Origin: Halomonas sp. HL-48
GTDB lineage: Bacteria; Pseudomonadota; Gammaproteobacteria; Pseudomonadales; Halomonadaceae
Reading direction: 5' to 3'
Length of the DNA stretch: 64,000 bases
Assembly (NCBI RefSeq): GCF_001314875.1
Contig: NZ_LJZS01000008.1
Span: 1-64,000, forward strand
The notes under the pieces are model-generated. The model did no database searches. It worked only from the letters and a program-made list of their open reading frames with translations, and was not told the DNA's origin. Shown one piece after another: positions 22,162 through 32,555 of the stretch. The position numbers and the translations under genes are program-made. Each line of letters begins with the position of its first letter. Within the stretch, counting starts at the first letter, position 1.

Positions 22162-22896
22162 TTGCCGCTTTCAGAAACCACACGGCGTGTCGCGGTCATC
22201 AGCGAGTCGGCTGACCAACAGCATCTCGGCATTGCGCTGGGCGCTACCCTGAGGCGTGATCTCAACCGCATGCGGCGACGCCCCGGCGATGTGCTCAATC
22301 CGCTGGTGTTTTATGCCCTGGCGGTGAGTCTGTTTCCGATTGGCATTTCACCCGAGGCATCGCTACTGGCGGTCATGGCACCCGGCCTGTTATGGGTCAC
22401 GGCGCTGCTTGCTGCGCTTTTGTCGCTGGATGGCCTTTTTCGCAGCGATTTCGACGATGGTAGCCTGGAGCAGATGATGCTCTCGCCGTATTCGCTCACG
22501 GCGTTAGCCGTCGCCAAAGTGGCAGCGCATTGGCTGTTGACCGGCCTGCCGATGGCGCTGATGGCCCCCTTGCTTGGCATTCTGCTGGCCCTGCCGATGC
22601 ACAGCATCGGAGTATTGATGGCGTCGCTGGTGCTGGGCAGCGCCAGCTTGAGCCTGATCGGTGGGATCGGCGCGGCCCTGACCGTCGGTTTGCCGCGCGG
22701 CAGCGTGTTACTCTCGCTGCTGGTGCTGCCGCTGTATATTCCGGTGCTGATTTTTGGCAGCGGGGCGGTGCAGGCCGCCATCATGGGCGACGCCGTGCTG
22801 CCCCATCTGGCCATGCTGGGGGCATTGCTGGCGGCAGCGCTGATCTTTGCCCCCTGGGCCATCGCGGCGTCGCTTCGTATCAGTATCAACGGGTAG
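22162..22896 (+). CDS. ccmB: Heme exporter permease CcmB
   Basis: Membrane partner of CcmA, six predicted helices, 244 residues from the proposed TTG start (AAAGGAG 8 bp upstream). An alternative ATG at 22129 would overlap ccmA by 22 nt and has no ribosome site. Family landmarks are [46 protein letters not shown] and the end [10 protein letters not shown]. The N terminus is about 20 residues longer than E. coli CcmB (220) even with the later start. Confidence 0.93.
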   Translation: MPLSETTRRVAVISESADQQHLGIALGATLRRDLNRMRRRPGDVLNPLVFYALAVSLFPIGISPEASLLAVMAPGLLWVTALLAALLSLDGLFRSDFDDGSLEQMMLSPYSLTALAVAKVAAHWLLTGLPMALMAPLLGILLALPMHSIGVLMASLVLGSASLSLIGGIGAALTVGLPRGSVLLSLLVLPLYIPVLIFGSGAVQAAIMGDAVLPHLAMLGALLAAALIFAPWAIAASLRISING

Positions 22897-22909
22897 GGAT
22901 GGGCACTGT

Positions 22910-23650
22910 ATGTGGGGCTTGATACACAAGCTGGGTTCGCCCAAATGGTTCTATCAGCTGAGCACACGGCTGCAGCCCTGGTGCTGGGGGGCGGCGGTGT
23001 TGCTGCTGGTGACCGGCAGCGTGTGGGGCCTGTTCTTTGCGCCTGCCGACTATCAGCAGGGCAACAGCTTCCGCATCATTTATGTCCATGTGCCGGCCGC
23101 TTTCCTGGCGCAGTCGGTGTTCGTGGCCATGGCAGTGGCCGGTCTGGTCTTCATGGTCTGGAAAATCAAGCTCGCCGACATGGCGGCAGCGGCCATGGCG
23201 CCGCTGGGCGCCGTCATGACCTTTGTGGCGCTGTTTTCCGGGGCGGTCTGGGGAGTGCCTACCTGGGGCACCTGGTGGATGTGGGACGCCCGCTTGACCT
23301 CGATGCTGATTCTGCTGTTTCTGTATATCGGGGTGATCGCGCTGCGCGGCGCCTTTGGCCGTCGGGATAGTGGTGCCCGGGCAGCCTCGGTACTGGCGAT
23401 GGTCGGGGTGATCAATATTCCAATCATCAAGTACTCCGTGGACTGGTGGTACACCCTGCACCAGCCGGCCTCGTTTACGCTGACCTCCAAGCCCGCGATG
23501 CCGCTTGAAATGTGGCTGCCGTTGCTCATCATGGTGCTGGGCTTTTACTGCTTTTTCATTGCTCTTACCCTAATGCGAACGCGCAGCGAAATACTCCGCC
23601 GTGAAGCCAAGGCAAAATGGGTCCAGACGCTGATCGAGGAGGCCCGCTAA
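22910..23650 (+). CDS. ccmC: Heme transporter/lyase CcmC
   Basis: Loads heme onto CcmE in the periplasm. 246 residues, six membrane helices, with the WWD-type periplasmic motif [13 protein letters not shown] near residue 120 and flanking His in VHVPAAF and YTLHQPASF that ligate heme. GTAGGGATGGG lies before the ATG. The stop codon overlaps the ccmD start in a TAATG junction, implying translational coupling. Confidence 0.96.
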   Translation: MWGLIHKLGSPKWFYQLSTRLQPWCWGAAVLLLVTGSVWGLFFAPADYQQGNSFRIIYVHVPAAFLAQSVFVAMAVAGLVFMVWKIKLADMAAAAMAPLGAVMTFVALFSGAVWGVPTWGTWWMWDARLTSMLILLFLYIGVIALRGAFGRRDSGARAASVLAMVGVINIPIIKYSVDWWYTLHQPASFTLTSKPAMPLEMWLPLLIMVLGFYCFFIALTLMRTRSEILRREAKAKWVQTLIEEAR

Positions 23651-23859
23651 TGACGTTAGCCTCCCTGGTCGAATGGGCCGCCATGGGCGGGCATGGTCGC
23701 TTCGTGTGGTCGGCCTGGGGCGTCACCGCCATTTTTATGGTGGGGCTTGCGCTGCACGCCAGGCTGGAGCGGGGGCAATTGCTGCGCCAGCTCAAGCGCC
23801 AGGCACGCCGTCAACCGCCATCCCCTCCAGGAGGGCCATCCCATGACCCCGACGCGTAA
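23650..23859 (+). CDS. ccmD: Heme exporter protein CcmD
   Basis: Small bitopic membrane protein that helps release holo-CcmE from CcmC. 69 residues: membrane helix at about 20-40 ([16 protein letters not shown]), then a basic cytoplasmic tail ([10 protein letters not shown]). The ATG shares bases with the ccmC stop, and its 3' end overlaps ccmE by 17 nt. Confidence 0.9.
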   Translation: MTLASLVEWAAMGGHGRFVWSAWGVTAIFMVGLALHARLERGQLLRQLKRQARRQPPSPPGGPSHDPDA

Positions 23860-24331
23860 GCGCAAGCTGCTGGTCATCGTTACCCTGGTCAGCCTGGCGG
23901 CCGTGGCCGTGGGCCTTTCGCTGTATGCGCTGCGCGCCAACATCAACCTGTTTTTCAGTCCCGTGCAGATCGCCCAGGGTGAAGCACCGCTCGAGCGCTC
24001 GATCCGCGCGGGCGGCATGGTGAAAGTGGGCTCGGTGTCCCGCGATGCCGAGAGCCTGAACGTGGCGTTTACCGTCACCGACTATGTGGATGATCTGCCG
24101 GTTGACTATCAGGGCATCCTGCCGGATCTGTTCCGTGAAGGGCAGGGCGTGGTGGTGGTGGGTGAGCTGCAGGACGACGGTCGTTTCCGCGCCGATGAAG
24201 TGCTGGCCCGCCACGATGAAAACTACATGCCCCCGGAAGTGGCGAAGGCGCTGGAAGACGCCGGCTACTCCCCCGCCGATTTTCAGGCCAAGGCCGCCGA
24301 AATAGGCCGGCAGCAGGAGGACGATACGTGA
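23843..24331 (+). CDS. ccmE: Heme chaperone CcmE
   Basis: Periplasmic heme carrier, 162 residues, anchored by one N-terminal helix (about 8-30) with an OB-fold domain behind it. The heme-attachment His and the following Tyr are in [11 protein letters not shown] near residue 125-135. The C-terminal tail is acidic. GGAGG stands 10 bp before the chosen ATG. A start 50 codons earlier lies inside ccmD and was rejected. Confidence 0.95.
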   Translation: MTPTRKRKLLVIVTLVSLAAVAVGLSLYALRANINLFFSPVQIAQGEAPLERSIRAGGMVKVGSVSRDAESLNVAFTVTDYVDDLPVDYQGILPDLFREGQGVVVVGELQDDGRFRADEVLARHDENYMPPEVAKALEDAGYSPADFQAKAAEIGRQQEDDT

Positions 24332-24374
24332 TGCCTGCATCGTTTGTCGCTTTCACCCTGGCGCCGGAGCGCCC

Positions 24375-26354
24375 ATGCTGATCCGTCTGATACCTGAGGT
24401 CGGCCACTTTGCTTTGATCATCGCGCTGCTGATGGCGGTGATCCAGGCCGCGTTACCGCTCGCCGGTGCCGCGACGCGTCGGCCGCTATGGATGGCCTAC
24501 GGCCAGCCGATGGCCACCGGCCAGTTCGTGTTCTTGCTGCTGGCCTACGGGTGTTTGACGGCAAGCTACCTGCTGGACGACTACAGCGTCGTCAACGTCG
24601 CCAGCAACGCCAATTCGCTGCTGCCCTGGTACTACAAGCTGAGCGCGGTCTGGGGCAATCACGAAGGCTCGGTGCTGCTGTGGAGCCTGATGCTGGCGGG
24701 CTGGGGATGCGTCGCCGCCTGGCGGTCGCAGCGCCTGCCCCGGGATATGCTCGCCCGAGTGCTGGGTGTGCTGGGGCTGATCAGCAGCGGCTTTTTGCTG
24801 TTCATGCTGCTAACCTCCAATCCCTTTGAGCGGCAGCTCTTGACGATGCCCACGGACGGCGCTGATCTCAATCCGTTGCTGCAGGATATCGGGCTGATCG
24901 TCCATCCGCCGATGCTCTACATGGGCTACGTGGGGTTTTCCGTGGTCTTCGCGTTTGCCATCGCCGCGCTGCTCGGCGGGCGGCTGGACGCCGCCTGGAC
25001 CCGCTGGGCGCGGCCCTGGACCAACATTGCCTGGGCGTTTCTGACGGTCGGCATTGCCCTGGGCAGCTGGTGGGCTTACTACGAGCTGGGCTGGGGTGGC
25101 TGGTGGTTCTGGGACCCGGTGGAAAACGCCTCGTTGCTGCCCTGGCTGACCGGGACAGCCCTGGTGCATTCGCTGGCGGTTACCGAAAAGCGTGGCTCCT
25201 TCAAGAGCTGGACCGTACTGATGGCCATTGCCACCTTCTCGCTGTCGTTGATGGGCACCTTCCTGGTGCGATCCGGCGTGCTGACCTCGGTGCACGCCTT
25301 CGCCAACGACCCCTCCCGGGGGCTGTTCATTCTGGTGCTGCTGGCGATTACCGTCACGCTGTCGCTGCTGGTATTCGCGCTGCGCGCGCCGCGGGTCAGC
25401 CATGCCGTGGGGTTCAACTGGCTATCCCGGGATGCCCTGCTGCTGATCAACAACGGCCTGCTGGTGACCATGACGATGACCGTGCTGCTGGGCACGCTTT
25501 ACCCGCTGATTCTGGATTCGCTGGGACTGGGTAAAATCAGCGTCGGGCCGCCTTACTTCAATGCCCTGTTTGTACCGCTCACGGTGATTACCTGTCTGTT
25601 CATGGGGCTCGGGCCCCTGGCGCGCTGGAAGTCGACCTCGCCAGGGGAACTGGTGCGCCGGCTATGGTGGGCCGGGCTTGCCGCGCTCGCTTTAGGCGCT
25701 TTGATTCCGCTGGTGTATCGCGGTGAGTGGAACCTCTGGGTCACGCTGGGCCTGTCGATTGCGCTATGGATCATGCTATCGCTGGGTCGTGACCTGTTCG
25801 ACAGGCTGCGCCATGGCCGTTCTCCGTGGCAGGCGCTGCGCCGGCTGTCGCTGTCCTACTGGGGCATGGTACTCGGCCATCTGGGCGTGGCGGTGACCAT
25901 CGTCGGCGCCACCGTGGTGTCCCACTATGCGGTGGAGCAGAGTGTGCGCATGGCGCCGGACACCAGCGTCTCCGTCGCGGGCTATCAGTTCACCATGACC
26001 GGGATCAACGATCGTCGCGGCCCCAACTACCTGGCCGACACCGCCGTGATCGAGGTGCAGCGCGGCGACAGCCGACGCCGGTTCGTGATGCAGCCCGAGA
26101 AGCGCCTCTATCTGGCGACCGGCATGCCCATGACCCAGGTGGCGCTTAGCCCCGGCCTGTTCCGCGATCTCTATGTGGCCATGGGGGAAGACCTGGGCGA
26201 CGGCAGTTGGGCCATGCGTATCCAGTACAAGCCGTTTGTGCGCTGGCTGTGGCTGGGGGGATTGCTGATGGCGCTGGGCGGTGTGCTGGCGGTGGCGGAT
26301 AAGCGCTATCGCCGCGTACGCCCGGCAACGCCTGTACAGGAGGGGCATGGATGA
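24375..26354 (+). CDS. ccmF: Heme lyase subunit CcmF
   Basis: Large membrane component of the lyase that attaches heme to apocytochrome c. 659 residues, about 15 helices. The WWD domain GWGGWWFWDPVENASLLPW is near residue 235, with HPPMLYMGYVG before it and TFLVRSGVLTSVHAF after it. The 43 bp after ccmE hold no gene. The last codons overlap ccmG by 4 nt (ATGA). Confidence 0.97.
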   Translation: MLIRLIPEVGHFALIIALLMAVIQAALPLAGAATRRPLWMAYGQPMATGQFVFLLLAYGCLTASYLLDDYSVVNVASNANSLLPWYYKLSAVWGNHEGSVLLWSLMLAGWGCVAAWRSQRLPRDMLARVLGVLGLISSGFLLFMLLTSNPFERQLLTMPTDGADLNPLLQDIGLIVHPPMLYMGYVGFSVVFAFAIAALLGGRLDAAWTRWARPWTNIAWAFLTVGIALGSWWAYYELGWGGWWFWDPVENASLLPWLTGTALVHSLAVTEKRGSFKSWTVLMAIATFSLSLMGTFLVRSGVLTSVHAFANDPSRGLFILVLLAITVTLSLLVFALRAPRVSHAVGFNWLSRDALLLINNGLLVTMTMTVLLGTLYPLILDSLGLGKISVGPPYFNALFVPLTVITCLFMGLGPLARWKSTSPGELVRRLWWAGLAALALGALIPLVYRGEWNLWVTLGLSIALWIMLSLGRDLFDRLRHGRSPWQALRRLSLSYWGMVLGHLGVAVTIVGATVVSHYAVEQSVRMAPDTSVSVAGYQFTMTGINDRRGPNYLADTAVIEVQRGDSRRRFVMQPEKRLYLATGMPMTQVALSPGLFRDLYVAMGEDLGDGSWAMRIQYKPFVRWLWLGGLLMALGGVLAVADKRYRRVRPATPVQEGHG

Positions 26355-26878
26355 AGCGACGTATGCTCTTGCTGCTGATGCCGGTGATGTTTCTGGGTCT
26401 GGCGCTGTTTTTTTACGTGCGCCTCTCCGAAGACCCGTCAGCGCGCGACTCGGCGCTGATGGCGCGTGACTTCCCCGACTTTGAAGCCACCACGCTGCGC
26501 GACCCCACGCGGCGTGTCGACCCGTCGCTGTTCAAGGGCGAGCTGACGCTGGTCAACGTCTGGGGCGAGTGGTGCCCGGCCTGTCGCCAGGAGATGCCCC
26601 AACTGCTCGACCTCGCCGAGCGCGATATACGCCTGGTGGGCGTCAACTACCGGGATACCCGCGAGGCGGGACTTGCGTTTCTCGACGAGTTCGGCGATCC
26701 CTTCGAGGTCAATATCTTTGACCCGGAGGGCGAGCTGGGCTTTGAGCTGGGCGTCATCGGCGCGCCGGAAACGTTTCTGGTCGATGCCCAGGGTGTGATC
26801 CGCTACCACCATCAGGGCTATGTGTCCCCCGAGGATGTCCACGACCGTCTACTGCCGGAGGTGGAAAAATGGCGCTAA
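26351..26878 (+). CDS. ccmG: Thiol:disulfide interchange protein CcmG/DsbE
   Basis: Membrane-tethered periplasmic thioredoxin that reduces the CXXCH cysteines of apocytochrome c. 175 residues: N-terminal anchor (about 4-24), redox site GEWCPACRQE near residue 75, cis-Pro in IGAPETFLVD. The active site CPAC differs from the common CPTC/CPSC. The start overlaps ccmF and the end overlaps ccmH by 10 nt. Confidence 0.95.
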   Translation: MKRRMLLLLMPVMFLGLALFFYVRLSEDPSARDSALMARDFPDFEATTLRDPTRRVDPSLFKGELTLVNVWGEWCPACRQEMPQLLDLAERDIRLVGVNYRDTREAGLAFLDEFGDPFEVNIFDPEGELGFELGVIGAPETFLVDAQGVIRYHHQGYVSPEDVHDRLLPEVEKWR

Positions 26879-27339
26879 TACGCTTGATAGGCCTGACGGT
26901 GCTGGTTTGCCTTTCGCTGCCCGCCTTGGCAGCGGGCATCGAGCTGCGCGACTTCGACGATCCGGTGACGGAGGAACGCTATCGCGACCTGACCGCCTCG
27001 ATGCGCTGCCCGCTATGCGAGAACCAGGCGATCGACGATTCCGATGCGCCCATTTCGGCGGATATGCGCGAGCGGGTTTACCGGTTGTTGCAGGAGGGCA
27101 AATCCGACACCGAAATCATCCACCACATGGTGCAGCGATTCGGCGACTACATCCTTTATAATCCCCGCCTCGAGCAGCGTACCTATCTGCTCTGGGGGCT
27201 GCCGGTTGGCCTGCTGGTACTGGCCGGCGTAGTGGTGGCACTGATCGTGCGGGCCCGGCGCCATGCCTCGGCGAAGGCCCTGACTACAGACGAGCAGGCG
27301 CGTCTCGATGCCTTGATGGCGCGTAAGGAGTCATCGTGA
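26869..27339 (+). CDS. ccmH: Cytochrome c maturation protein CcmH
   Basis: Periplasmic oxidoreductase that holds apocytochrome c thiols. 156 residues: signal peptide (about 1-21, ending LAAG), redox motif RCPLCENQ near residue 46, a three-helix domain and a C-terminal membrane helix (about 106-126). This is the short CcmH; the TPR part is the separate ccmI downstream, overlapping by 4 nt. Confidence 0.95.
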   Translation: MALIRLIGLTVLVCLSLPALAAGIELRDFDDPVTEERYRDLTASMRCPLCENQAIDDSDAPISADMRERVYRLLQEGKSDTEIIHHMVQRFGDYILYNPRLEQRTYLLWGLPVGLLVLAGVVVALIVRARRHASAKALTTDEQARLDALMARKESS

Positions 27340-28574
27340 CGCTGCTGTGGATAGTGCTCGCCGGTGTTCTGCTGCCCGCGCTGTGGCTGCTGGTGTTGCC
27401 TTTGCGCAAGTCTCGCCGCTGGCACGACGCCCAGGCGACGTTTGAACAACATGACACCGCCGTCGAGCAAAACCTGGCCATCTTCCGGCGGCGGCTCGCC
27501 GCGCTGGATGCCGCCCACGAAGACGGCAAGGTGGATCAACGCCAGTACGACGAAGAGAAATTGGCGCTGGAGCGCAGCCTGCTCGATGATACCGCCACCA
27601 TCAAGCGCAGGCCGCTCAAGTCGCCCGCGTCGGGGCGCTGGGTGGTCCCGCTGATCATGCTCGCGCTGGCCGGGGGCAGTGTGGTGTGGTACCAGCAGCA
27701 AGGCGCGGAAGACGACCTTGTGCTGTGGGCCATTGGTCAGGACGTGCGCGAGGACCCCGAGGGCTCCCAGGCGCGCTACCTTGAACGGCTGGAGGCCCAG
27801 ATAGGCGAGCAGCCGGAAAACCCCAATCTGTGGAGCACGCTGTTCCCGCTGTACCGGGAAACCGGCCAGATGGACAACGCGGTCACTGCGCTTGAGCGGT
27901 TGATTGCCCTGGAAGGCCGCGAGCCGTCATTGCTTGCCCAGCTCGCGCAGCTGCGCTTCTTCATGGCCGAGCGCACGCTTACCGACGAGGTCCAGGCGCT
28001 GATCGACGAGGTCCGAGAAGCCGACTCGCGTCAGCCCACAGCGCTGAGTATTCTCGGCATCCACGCGTTCGACCAGGGCGAGTACGCCACCGCGATCGAC
28101 CGCTGGCGGCGGGCCGTGGCCAACGTGGAAGACCCGGAGATTGCCGCGTCCCTGCGCGAGGGCATTCGGGTGGCCCAGGGCCGGCTGGGCGAGGGCGATG
28201 GTACGCCGGCGGCTTCAGGCCCGGGCGTGCGGGTCAGCGTATCGCTTGATCCTGACCTGGCCGATCAGGTTGACGGTGATGATAAACTGTTTATTTTGGC
28301 GCGTGACGTTGAAGGCGAACAGCCGCCGTTGGCGGTGGTTCAGGGCCTGGTGTCAGAACTGCCGATGACCGTCGTGCTCGACGACCGCGCCGCGATGTCC
28401 GCCGAGGCGCAGATTTCCCAGGCGCGCGAAGTCCGCCTGATGGTGCGTGTGTCGCCAAGCGGTCAGTCGACGCCCCAGGCGGGGGATTTATGGGGCGATG
28501 TCGACCGGGTCGAGGTAGGCCCGCTCGACGCGCAAGAGGCTACCAGGGTGACCATTGATCGTGTTTTTGAATAA
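27336..28574 (+). CDS. ccmI: Cytochrome c maturation chaperone CcmI (TPR)
   Basis: Presents apocytochrome c to the lyase. 412 residues: membrane helix at 1-20, a charged cytoplasmic loop with a coiled-coil tendency, a second helix near 103-115 (WVVPLIMLALAGGSVVW), then periplasmic TPR repeats (about 145-260) and a C-terminal beta domain (about 285-412). Last gene of the ccm operon; smc follows after 18 bp, so read-through into smc is possible. Confidence 0.92.
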   Translation: MTLLWIVLAGVLLPALWLLVLPLRKSRRWHDAQATFEQHDTAVEQNLAIFRRRLAALDAAHEDGKVDQRQYDEEKLALERSLLDDTATIKRRPLKSPASGRWVVPLIMLALAGGSVVWYQQQGAEDDLVLWAIGQDVREDPEGSQARYLERLEAQIGEQPENPNLWSTLFPLYRETGQMDNAVTALERLIALEGREPSLLAQLAQLRFFMAERTLTDEVQALIDEVREADSRQPTALSILGIHAFDQGEYATAIDRWRRAVANVEDPEIAASLREGIRVAQGRLGEGDGTPAASGPGVRVSVSLDPDLADQVDGDDKLFILARDVEGEQPPLAVVQGLVSELPMTVVLDDRAAMSAEAQISQAREVRLMVRVSPSGQSTPQAGDLWGDVDRVEVGPLDAQEATRVTIDRVFE

Positions 28575-28592
28575 TTTCAGCGTGTACGCGCC

Positions 28593-31500
28593 ATGCGTTT
28601 AACCTCGATACGCCTCGTCGGCTTCAAGTCGTTCGTCGACCCGGTCACCGTGCCCTTCGACGGCAATATGACCGCGATTGTCGGGCCCAACGGTTGCGGC
28701 AAGTCGAACATCATCGACGCCGTGCGCTGGGTGATGGGCGAGTCCTCGGCCAAGACCCTGCGCGGCGAATCCATGGCCGATGTCATCTTCAACGGCTCGA
28801 CGGGGCGCAAGCCGGTAGGCCAGGCGTCCATTGAGCTCAAATTCGATAACCGCGACGGCACCATGGGCGGCGTCTACGCCCAATACAACGAAATTGCGGT
28901 GAAACGTCTGGTGACCCGCGACGGTCAGTCCAACTACTTTTTCAACGGCCAGAAATGCCGCCGCCGGGATATCGCCGACCTGTTCATGGGCACTGGCCTG
29001 GGCCCGCGTTCCTACGCGATTATCGGCCAGGGCATGATCTCGCGGCTCATCGAAGCCCGCCCGGATGACCTGCGCGCCACCCTCGAAGAAGCGGCCGGCA
29101 TTTCCAAGTACAAGGAGCGTCGCCGGGAAACCGAAAACCGCATGCGCCGCACCCAGGAAAACCTCGAGCGGCTTGACGATATCCGCGAGGAACTCGACAA
29201 GCAGCTGGAGCGTCTGAAGCGCCAGGCCGAGGCCGCCAAACGCTATCAGGCGCTGAAACAGCAGGAGTTTCAGCTTAAAGGCGAGCTCGCGCTGCTGCGG
29301 GGTCGCGCGCTGCGGGCCGAGCAGGCCCAGCAGGAAAGCCGCGTGCGCGAGCTGGAGATCGCCGTCGAAAAGGACGTGTTTGGCGTTCGCCAGTGCGAGA
29401 CGCGACTGGAGCAGGCCCGCGAGCAACACGACGAACTCTCCGAAGTGCTCGACCGCCACCAGCAGCAGTTCTTTGAAACCACGACGCGGATTGCCCGTCT
29501 CGAGCAGGATCAGGCCCATCGGCGCAGCCGCGAGAGTCAGCTGGCCAACGATATCGCCACCGCCCATCGAGAACTCGACGAACAGCGCCGGGTCAGTGAA
29601 GGCGACCAGGCGCGGCTCGCGGCGATCGATGAGCGGCTCGAGGAACTGCTGCCCGAGCATGAAGCGCTCGACGAGCAGTTGGAAACCCTCGAGCAAACCC
29701 TGGCGGACGCCAGCCCCTCACTTGAGGCGGCGGAGCAGCAGTGGGCCGATGCCGACACCCGCTGGCGCGATGCCAGCCGCGAAGCCGAGCGCCGTCAGGA
29801 TCAACTGCGCGACCTGGAACAGCGCATTGCCCGCCTGCAGGCAGAGCGCCAGCGCCGCCATCAGCAGCGTGGTGAGCTTGCTGATGTCACCGCGCTGCGC
29901 GCCGAGCATGCCGAATGCCAGGCCCAGCGCGAAGACGCCGAACAGCGCGCCGAGGCGTTCGAGACCGAGCGCGATCAATGGCAGCAGCGCTACAGCGACG
30001 CCAAGGCCGCTTATCAGCAGGCCACCCAGGCGCGCGACCAGCAGCGTGCCGACCTGAGCCAGCGCCAGGGCGAACTGGCCTCGCTGCAGGCGCTGATCGA
30101 TGCCGCCCTGGCCGATCATGATCCTCACGTGAGCGACGCCCTTGCCGCCCAGGGGCTTGGCGAAGCGCCGCGCCTGGGGGAGACGATCGAGGTGACCCCA
30201 GGGTGGGAACGCGTCATCTCCTGGCTGCTGGCGCCGTGGCTCAATGCCCGCCTGGTGGGGTCGGACCAGCTGAACGCGCTGCCCGAGGCGCTGGGCACCG
30301 ACTGGTGCCTGATAGACCGCGCAGCGCCTGCGCTGCACGGCGGGCAGCGGCTGGATGCCTTGGTCAGCGGCGCAGGCGCGCTGGGTGAATGGTTAGCAAG
30401 TATTCACTATGCAGAAAACGCCGCCGAGGCCGATGCACTCGCGGCGTCGCTGGCGCCCGGCGAAAGCGTCGTTACCCGCGATGGCGTATGGCGCGGACGC
30501 GGCTGGCTCCATCAACAGGCCAACGGTGAGGGCGTCGATGCGCTGCTGGTCACGCGCCGCCGCTACGCTGAGCTGGCGGCACGTCGTGAACAGGACGAAG
30601 AGGCGCTGGCGGCTGTCGAAGCGCAGTGCGAGGCTGCCAGTGACACCATCGAAACGCTCGAGCACCGCCGTGAACAGCAGGCCGAGGAAGAACGTGCGCA
30701 CGCCGCCACGCGCCAGCAGTTGGCCATCAAAGAGCACAGCCTTGCCCAGCGGCTGGAGCATCTGGAAAGTCGCGCCAGCGAGCTGAATGACGAGCTGCGC
30801 CAGCTGCAGGAAGATGAAGCAGAGTTAGCGCTTACTCTCGACGAGCAGCGTGCCCGCTGGCATGAGGCCATGGAACAGCTGGACGCCGCTGCTGAGGCCC
30901 GCGACACCAGCGCCGAACAGCGCGATAGCCAGCGCGAACGGCGTCAGCAGTTGAACCAGCAGCACGCACCGCTGAAGGCCCGCCAGCAGGCGCTGGCGCT
31001 CGAGCGTGAACGCTTGAATGCAGAGGGCAGTAGCCTGCGTTCACAGCAGGCCCGCAGCAGCGATAGCGAAGCGCGGCTCGTCGAGCGGATCGAAGCGTTG
31101 GAAGCCTCCCGGGAAACGCTGCTGGAACCCGATGAGCTGGCCGCCGAAGAACTCGAAGAACTGCTCCATCAGCGCGAACAGCAGGAGCAGCGACTCAATG
31201 ACACCCGGCAGCAAGCGCAAACATTGGCGGAGCAGCTGCGTAACGACGAGCTTGCCCGCCAGCAGCACGAACGCAATCTGGAGCAGAGCCGCGAGCAGCT
31301 GCAGCAGCGCCGGATGGACGTGCAGGCTCTGGCGCTCAAGGCGACGACCCAGGATGAACAGCTCGCGGAGCTGGGCCACGATGGCGAGGCCCTGGCGGAA
31401 CAGCTCGCCGATGATGCCAGCGAATCCGCCTGGCAGGAGCGGCTGGAGAGTACCACCGACAAGATCCGCCGCCTGGGAGCGATCAACCTGGCGGCGATCG

Positions 31501-32084
31501 AAGAATACGACCAGCAGGCCGAGCGCCGTGACTACCTGGAAGCCCAGCACGCCGAGCTTAGTGAAGCGCTGGAAACCCTGGAGCGCGCCATCAAGCGCAT
31601 CGACCAGGAAACCCGCGTGCGTTTCAGAGATACCTTTGATCAGGTGAATGCGGGACTACAGGCTTTATTCCCACGGGTGTTTGGTGGCGGAACAGCTTGG
31701 TTAACATTGACCGGTGATGACCTATTGGAAACCGGTGTGGCTATCATGGCGCGCCCACCGGGTAAAAAGAACAGTACTATTCATTTATTATCCGGGGGTG
31801 AAAAGGCACTCACGGCACTGTCGCTAGTGTTCGCGATCTTCCAGTTAAACCCGGCGCCTTTCTGTATGCTGGATGAAGTCGATGCGCCTCTGGATGATGC
31901 CAACGTCGGCCGCTATGCAAAGCTGGTAAAAGAGATGTCGGACAACGTTCAGTTCATCTATATTACTCACAATAAAATCGCCATGGAGGCCGCCGAGCGC
32001 TTAATGGGTGTCACCATGCAGGAGCCGGGCGTATCGCGGATGGTCTCTGTGGGCATCGATGAAGCAGCGGCCCTGGTGGATTAA
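28593..32084 (+). CDS. smc: Chromosome condensation ATPase SMC
   Basis: Ring-forming motor that organises and segregates the nucleoid. 1163 residues in the canonical layout: N-terminal head with Walker A GPNGCGKSN (about 32-40), first coiled coil (about 170-500), hinge (about 510-640, including the APWLNARLVGSDQLNALP region), second coiled coil, then C-terminal head with signature LSGGEKALTALSL and Walker B FCMLDEVDAPLDD. The kleisin scpA and scpB genes are not in the window. The 5' end follows ccmI closely, an unusual functional neighbour. zipA and ligA lie downstream, an order shared with pseudomonads. Confidence 0.97.
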   Translation: MRLTSIRLVGFKSFVDPVTVPFDGNMTAIVGPNGCGKSNIIDAVRWVMGESSAKTLRGESMADVIFNGSTGRKPVGQASIELKFDNRDGTMGGVYAQYNEIAVKRLVTRDGQSNYFFNGQKCRRRDIADLFMGTGLGPRSYAIIGQGMISRLIEARPDDLRATLEEAAGISKYKERRRETENRMRRTQENLERLDDIREELDKQLERLKRQAEAAKRYQALKQQEFQLKGELALLRGRALRAEQAQQESRVRELEIAVEKDVFGVRQCETRLEQAREQHDELSEVLDRHQQQFFETTTRIARLEQDQAHRRSRESQLANDIATAHRELDEQRRVSEGDQARLAAIDERLEELLPEHEALDEQLETLEQTLADASPSLEAAEQQWADADTRWRDASREAERRQDQLRDLEQRIARLQAERQRRHQQRGELADVTALRAEHAECQAQREDAEQRAEAFETERDQWQQRYSDAKAAYQQATQARDQQRADLSQRQGELASLQALIDAALADHDPHVSDALAAQGLGEAPRLGETIEVTPGWERVISWLLAPWLNARLVGSDQLNALPEALGTDWCLIDRAAPALHGGQRLDALVSGAGALGEWLASIHYAENAAEADALAASLAPGESVVTRDGVWRGRGWLHQQANGEGVDALLVTRRRYAELAARREQDEEALAAVEAQCEAASDTIETLEHRREQQAEEERAHAATRQQLAIKEHSLAQRLEHLESRASELNDELRQLQEDEAELALTLDEQRARWHEAMEQLDAAAEARDTSAEQRDSQRERRQQLNQQHAPLKARQQALALERERLNAEGSSLRSQQARSSDSEARLVERIEALEASRETLLEPDELAAEELEELLHQREQQEQRLNDTRQQAQTLAEQLRNDELARQQHERNLEQSREQLQQRRMDVQALALKATTQDEQLAELGHDGEALAEQLADDASESAWQERLESTTDKIRRLGAINLAAIEEYDQQAERRDYLEAQHAELSEALETLERAIKRIDQETRVRFRDTFDQVNAGLQALFPRVFGGGTAWLTLTGDDLLETGVAIMARPPGKKNSTIHLLSGGEKALTALSLVFAIFQLNPAPFCMLDEVDAPLDDANVGRYAKLVKEMSDNVQFIYITHNKIAMEAAERLMGVTMQEPGVSRMVSVGIDEAAALVD

Positions 32085-32555
32085 GCGGCGTATGCATTAA
32101 CGTTATTAACGGTCCCATGCTTAATAAATGTCGAGTAAGCGTTAAAAAAAGTGACTAAAGGCGCTAAACTTATCTATATTACTTGTCAAGAGGGTTTTTG
32201 AGCGCTTGTTAGCGTTAGCAAAAAGCCGAAAAGCACCGTCTGCCACCCCACTCAGCGGGGCGATCTAAAAGGCAAAGCGAGGCTTTCTAGCAAGGGTTTC
32301 AAACGTAAATGATGCGGCTGTCGTTCAGGGTCGTTAATTAATGAGTAGGCATTGGGGCACTTATAACCCGCTTTAGAGTCGAATTTTTGCCTTAAATAAC
32401 GTTAAAAACTGTGCGATAACGTGAAAATTAGCAAAAAGTGGCCCTTTTCGTAGTAATCGCGCTATGCTTGGGGTAAGTATAGGTTTAATAGTAGTAGTCT
32501 AATTTTCAGGCATCGCGCCTTAGCAACCGTCAAAATGACCCATGGAATGTTCAAC
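32085..32555. other. A+T-rich intergenic region between smc and zipA
   Basis: 471 bp without a supportable gene. It is clearly more A+T rich than its flanks and has several AACGTTA/GTTAA motifs (32098-32120, 32399-32425). A small hairpin CCCC-ACTCAGC-GGGG is at about 32248-32262 without a T run. No clear terminator for smc is seen. The zipA promoter is presumably in the last 150 bp, but no convincing hexamer pair stands out. Confidence 0.5.
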